A DNA stretch of 64,000 nucleotides from Pholiota molesta (taxonomy: Eukaryota > Basidiomycota > Agaricomycetes > Agaricales > Strophariaceae): contig JACGCK010000039.1 in assembly GCA_014925825.1 (NCBI GenBank), positions 248,001-312,000 on the forward strand, in the 5' to 3' direction. The translations under genes were made by a program, and so were the position numbers. This document shows positions 60,952 through 64,000 of the stretch, one piece after another; position 1 is the first letter of the stretch, and every line of letters begins with the position of its first letter. The notes below the pieces were generated by a model. The model did not search any database, had not been told where the DNA came from, and worked only from the letters and a program-made list of their open reading frames with translations.

Positions 60952-61950
60952 AATCCAAGCTCCCGAGCGGCCAGAACAAGGGATGGATACGATGTTGGCA
61001 TCCGAGTTATCACTATTCATAATGAAGGTCATGACCATCTCAGAATTCTCTGTACCGTAAAGTCGCGACTGGTGTGAACAGTTTGTTCAGCAATAACCAT
61101 GTCCTTCCCATGCTCTCCGAATTCCAGTTTGAGGATATCATCTTTGGAATTTTCCCCGTAGTCGGCTTCGAGTTGAGGGATCTGTATGGTTATTGGGCAC
61201 AAAACTCTGCGGGAGATATCGTTGAGGTCATTATGCAAATGTTGTAGGTAATTTTCATGTTATGTTATTTAAAATATCTCTCATCGTGGTGTACAGGCGC
61301 TTGCGTTTATTCACAAGCTGAATATTGCACATCGGGTGAGTCGCTAATGATAGTACCATATACTCGGTGCCTATTCTGACCGCTACTTCATAGGATGCTT
61401 TTAAGGATAACTTCCTCATTCAATATCATGCAGAGTCTTTGAAGACGATGTCAATTTTACCCTCGCGTCCTCGGGTCTTTCTTATTGACTTTGAAGTTGC
61501 TATAGAATTCCCCCCCGAATGTCCAGTGGAAGAACAGGTTGTGACTGGCATCCCCGCTGGCGGCTCGTTCAGAAATGACGGATACACGCGTCCGCATGCA
61601 CCCGAATACATTTCCGGAAAACCATATAGTCCATTCAAGCTAGATATATGGCAAATGGCAAGTAGTTTGACGGATGTCAGAGTAAGGCAGTTTTTTTTTT
61701 TGTCGTCAATGTTGCTCATCTTCTTTTGCATTTGCAGAGTACTATTCCCGGCATTGGTAAAGTTTTGGATGAGATGTATTCCACCAATCCGGACGAACGA
61801 CCGCATGCACAGGAGGCTTTGGATAGAATTCGATCGGTGGTGAACTCGTTGCCACCCCAATCGTTACTGATTGCACCATGGATGGAAGACGACTGGCTGG
61901 CCGAGATGGAGGCCGAAGAGCCTCAGCTTCAAGAATTGAAGAAGGATTAA
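60952..61950 (+). pseudogene. Protein-kinase-like gene with premature stop
   Basis: Kinase blocks in order: YDVGIRVITIHNEGHDHLRI; then, one frame over, RKVATGVNSLFSNNHVLPM; FGIFPVVGFELRDLYGYW; TAG at 61245-61247 directly before the donor GTAATT; ALAFIHKLNIAHR/DAFKDN (HRD..N catalytic loop across an intron); VFLIDFEVAIEF (DFE instead of DFG); PHAPEYI and FKLDIWQM (APE and subdomain IX). The gene ends DEMYSTNPDERPHAQEALDR.. to a stop at 61950. The upstream N-lobe and a start are not identifiable. Agaricomycete protein-kinase-domain family; this copy has one frameshift and one nonsense codon. The 60790-60951 DNA before it shows no coding match. Confidence 0.65.
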
Positions 61951-62424
61951 GGCAATTGCAACTCTGATCAGTAATTTAGAGCGCATTCAATACCATTCTA
62001 TTATTTATATTATCATTTTTACCTACTCCATACTGCTTTGGCTTTTATTAAAATGAGCAAAACCCGACAATCAAAAGACTTTTCAACACCGATTTTTGAC
62101 ATCAGCTCCAGCGACATTTTCTTTGTTCTTCCGGAGGCATTTCAAGATTCTTTTCTACCGAACATCTTCTTAAAGGCACCACCTTTCTGACTAGCGAGTG
62201 CGTAGTCGATTGTTAAGGAAGAAGCACGATCCGGATAGATCTGAAGATGAGAATGGTGTGTTCCGCATACCATCTTTGACGGATTACTACGCAGGGGTGA
62301 CATGTAGATGGCGTGTCAACTCTAGGACCCATAAAACCCTCGAATGTATATATGTATGTTTAGAGACTTTATTCATGCTGTATATCACCGTATATAGCTA
62401 TCCAAGTTGCAATATCAATACCTA
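61951..62424. other. Intergenic, no gene called
   Basis: 474 bp, AT-rich, between the kinase relic and the minus-strand gene. Nothing recognised. Confidence 0.4.
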
Positions 62425-62874
62425 CTAAGACTCTCCAAGAGCGCCTGACAGAGTACTATAGTTGGACCAATGAATCATAGGATCATATGGCTCGAGGGAT
62501 GGGGTAGCGGATGCGAGAGCATTGTAAGCAGTATCCTGATCCAGCACAAATATCGAAGTTTCTGACTCAACATAATCAGGAAATGGCACTGATGAAGTGT
62601 CAATTGGAGGAGTTGGCAGCTGCGGGGCATCGTACTGGTTGTCTATTGGTGTAGCAGTAGTGTAATGAGCTCCGGAATGGTCCATGAACTGATCTTCGTG
62701 AACTGTAACAAGCGCGCGAATGTTCGGAATTTTTTGGACATTGACGCATTTGCGACTCGTTGAACGATGGAATGGGTGGTCAATTACGGTCTCTGAAGGG
62801 GTATGACCAGTACGCTGAACAACTTTACGTTGTACCTCCGCTGATAAGAGAAAAAGGTAGGTTAGCGCAGTCAA
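62425..62874 (-). CDS. Hypothetical protein, 3' exon
   Basis: A frame of 149 codons ending at 62425. A strong acceptor (TTTTTCTCTTATCAG, ends ~62844) suggests the true exon begins with AEVQRKVVQRTGH and that the ATG at 62874 is intronic. The content is Thr/Pro/Ser/Asp-rich (DAPQLPTPPIDTSSVPFPDY, SLEPYDPMIHWSNY), like an activation or low-complexity tail. An upstream exon could lie at 62900-62990 but was not resolved. No family recognised. Confidence 0.35.
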   Translation of the reverse strand: MTALTYLFLLSAEVQRKVVQRTGHTPSETVIDHPFHRSTSRKCVNVQKIPNIRALVTVHEDQFMDHSGAHYTTATPIDNQYDAPQLPTPPIDTSSVPFPDYVESETSIFVLDQDTAYNALASATPSLEPYDPMIHWSNYSTLSGALGES

Positions 62875-63046
62875 CCAGCCTTGTCTGTTAATATTCTACA
62901 TGAAGATGTGGCAATTCCCCGGATAAAAATATTGCATCCAGAGTGCTAACTGCCCACCTCACCTAGCTGACTTTGAAAAATTTCCGCCCTAAGCCAGTGG
63001 TCTATGATGGTCAGTAGACGTGCTACTGCTGCTCACTGTGCTCCGG

Positions 63047-63077
63047 TGCTCGACACCGTGATCAATGGTGTCGAGCA
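63047..63077. repeat. 11-bp perfect hairpin
   Basis: TGCTCGACACC, a 9-nt loop (GTGATCAAT), then GGTGTCGAGCA. Imperfect pairing continues outward (CACTGTGCTCC on the left, AGTGCTCGGCACTG on the right). Possibly a transposon end; terminator function is unlikely in this context. Confidence 0.6.
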
Positions 63078-63092
63078 GTGCTCGGCACTGTT

Positions 63093-64000
63093 TTCAGGGT
63101 CGTCCCAAAAAGGAATCCATCAAACTTTTTCCAAAAGAAGAATGACAAATTTGTAAGCTTTTCCCCCATCATTTGTCAGCACCTCAGCATCTATCATTAG
63201 ATTTGACCCATTTTGGGACTTTCTGCTCATTGGCCCATCAAATATGCCATCAAGGACCAAACACATGACCTGGTACCTAACCACATGACAACACATGACT
63301 GCAAATGAGGCAGGGACCCTCCCAGGGGTGGGAAATACCTAAAATAGCATTTTCCCAATATTATTGGAAATGCACCTGGGTAGCTGGTGCACCCTATATG
63401 GGACCCACTGAGACCATATTATACCGAAAGATGCGGAATGAAATTCTAAAACCACCTGTGAAGATTCATATGGATAGCTTTATTGGTTCAGGCCCTAGAA
63501 GCGAATTACTATTTGGTGAAATAAGCGCACACATTGATGGCTGCTTTCCTCCGCAACCGCTGGGTCGTTTTCTATAATCAAGGCAGCTGTCCATAGGTAT
63601 TTAAAGCGCGCTTCTAACGCGTTCTTGATCATAATTTTCCGTCCCTTCCTCGCTCCGTAAAACGCTCCGGATATATTTACGCTCGCACCACATTAGCGCG
63701 GCTACGCTTTCACTAGTCGGCGCATATTATATCATAAAATAGGTTAATAAAACACCTTTCTAACGGTACCATACTTGTGCGATTGAACAACTCTCCGAGG
63801 CCCTATAAGGAAATGGTCGTTTGTAATAGAATATTAACCGCGGATCGCGCCGGAACGCGCGTAGTTGCGTTGGATTCTCCTCAATTTACCGGATTTAATG
63901 AACCCTGATTATAGGATCAGAGGTCGGGAAGGCACTGAACAGGACATGGGGATGGGCTGGATATTGCTTTGCTGGCCGGAAGATGCTATTTTTAGCGCTG
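63093..64000. other. Probable transposon-derived DNA, no gene called
   Basis: The composition and short direct motifs (several ACACATGAC and ACCACATGAC between 63260 and 63300) differ from neighbouring genic DNA. A 90-codon frame at 63305-63577 has no splice or motif support. The window ends within this region. Confidence 0.3.

Noticed and set aside
63305..63577. 90-codon frame near the right edge
   Set aside because: Lies in AT-rich transposon-like DNA with no recognisable motif or splice context.

Overview
The window is nuclear DNA of a filamentous basidiomycete, most likely an agaricomycete. Genes are split by many short (about 40-75 bp) GT-AG introns, and the gene content is typical of mushroom-forming fungi: NACHT NTPases, F-box/leucine-rich proteins, APH-type kinases, bZIP factors and a PRMT1 arginine methyltransferase. 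I see no rRNA, tRNA or CRISPR. All exon boundaries below were read by eye from splice sites and reading phase.

Layout. 1-5 kb: 3' part of a GH24 lysozyme with an Asp/Thr repeat region, a small unknown minus-strand gene, and a five-exon F-box gene. 5.6-16.7 kb: two near-identical PRMT1 genes (about 1.84 kb direct duplication) separated by about 6.6 kb of gene-poor DNA with degenerate tandem repeats. Copy B keeps a divergent partner, a small PPxY/LITAF-BRI3-like membrane protein. 17-25 kb: alpha/beta hydrolase, NACHT gene N1, an MBIP-like gene and the RNase P subunit RPR2. 26-35 kb: a truncated NACHT copy (N2) and a block of minus-strand exons for a Ser/Asn-rich protein and a multi-pass membrane protein with an in-frame TGA. 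36-61 kb: an accessory region built from repeated modules. It holds NACHT N3 and N4 in a roughly 3.2-kb inverted duplication, four bZIP copies (one long, three broken), F-box genes and relics, complete and deleted APH-type kinases in inverted arrangement, and a terminal-inverted-repeat element of about 2.5 kb. 61-64 kb: a broken protein kinase, an unknown gene and transposon-like DNA.

How it fits together. 1-25 kb is mostly housekeeping apart from the PRMT1 duplication and N1. 36-61 kb looks like a birth-and-death cluster of NLR-type NACHT receptors with linked bZIP and kinase genes. Three of the four NACHT copies keep the NTPase core but have lost or frame-shifted their C-terminal region; N4 alone appears intact. 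A role in non-self recognition is inference from what NACHT proteins do in other fungi, not something the sequence shows.
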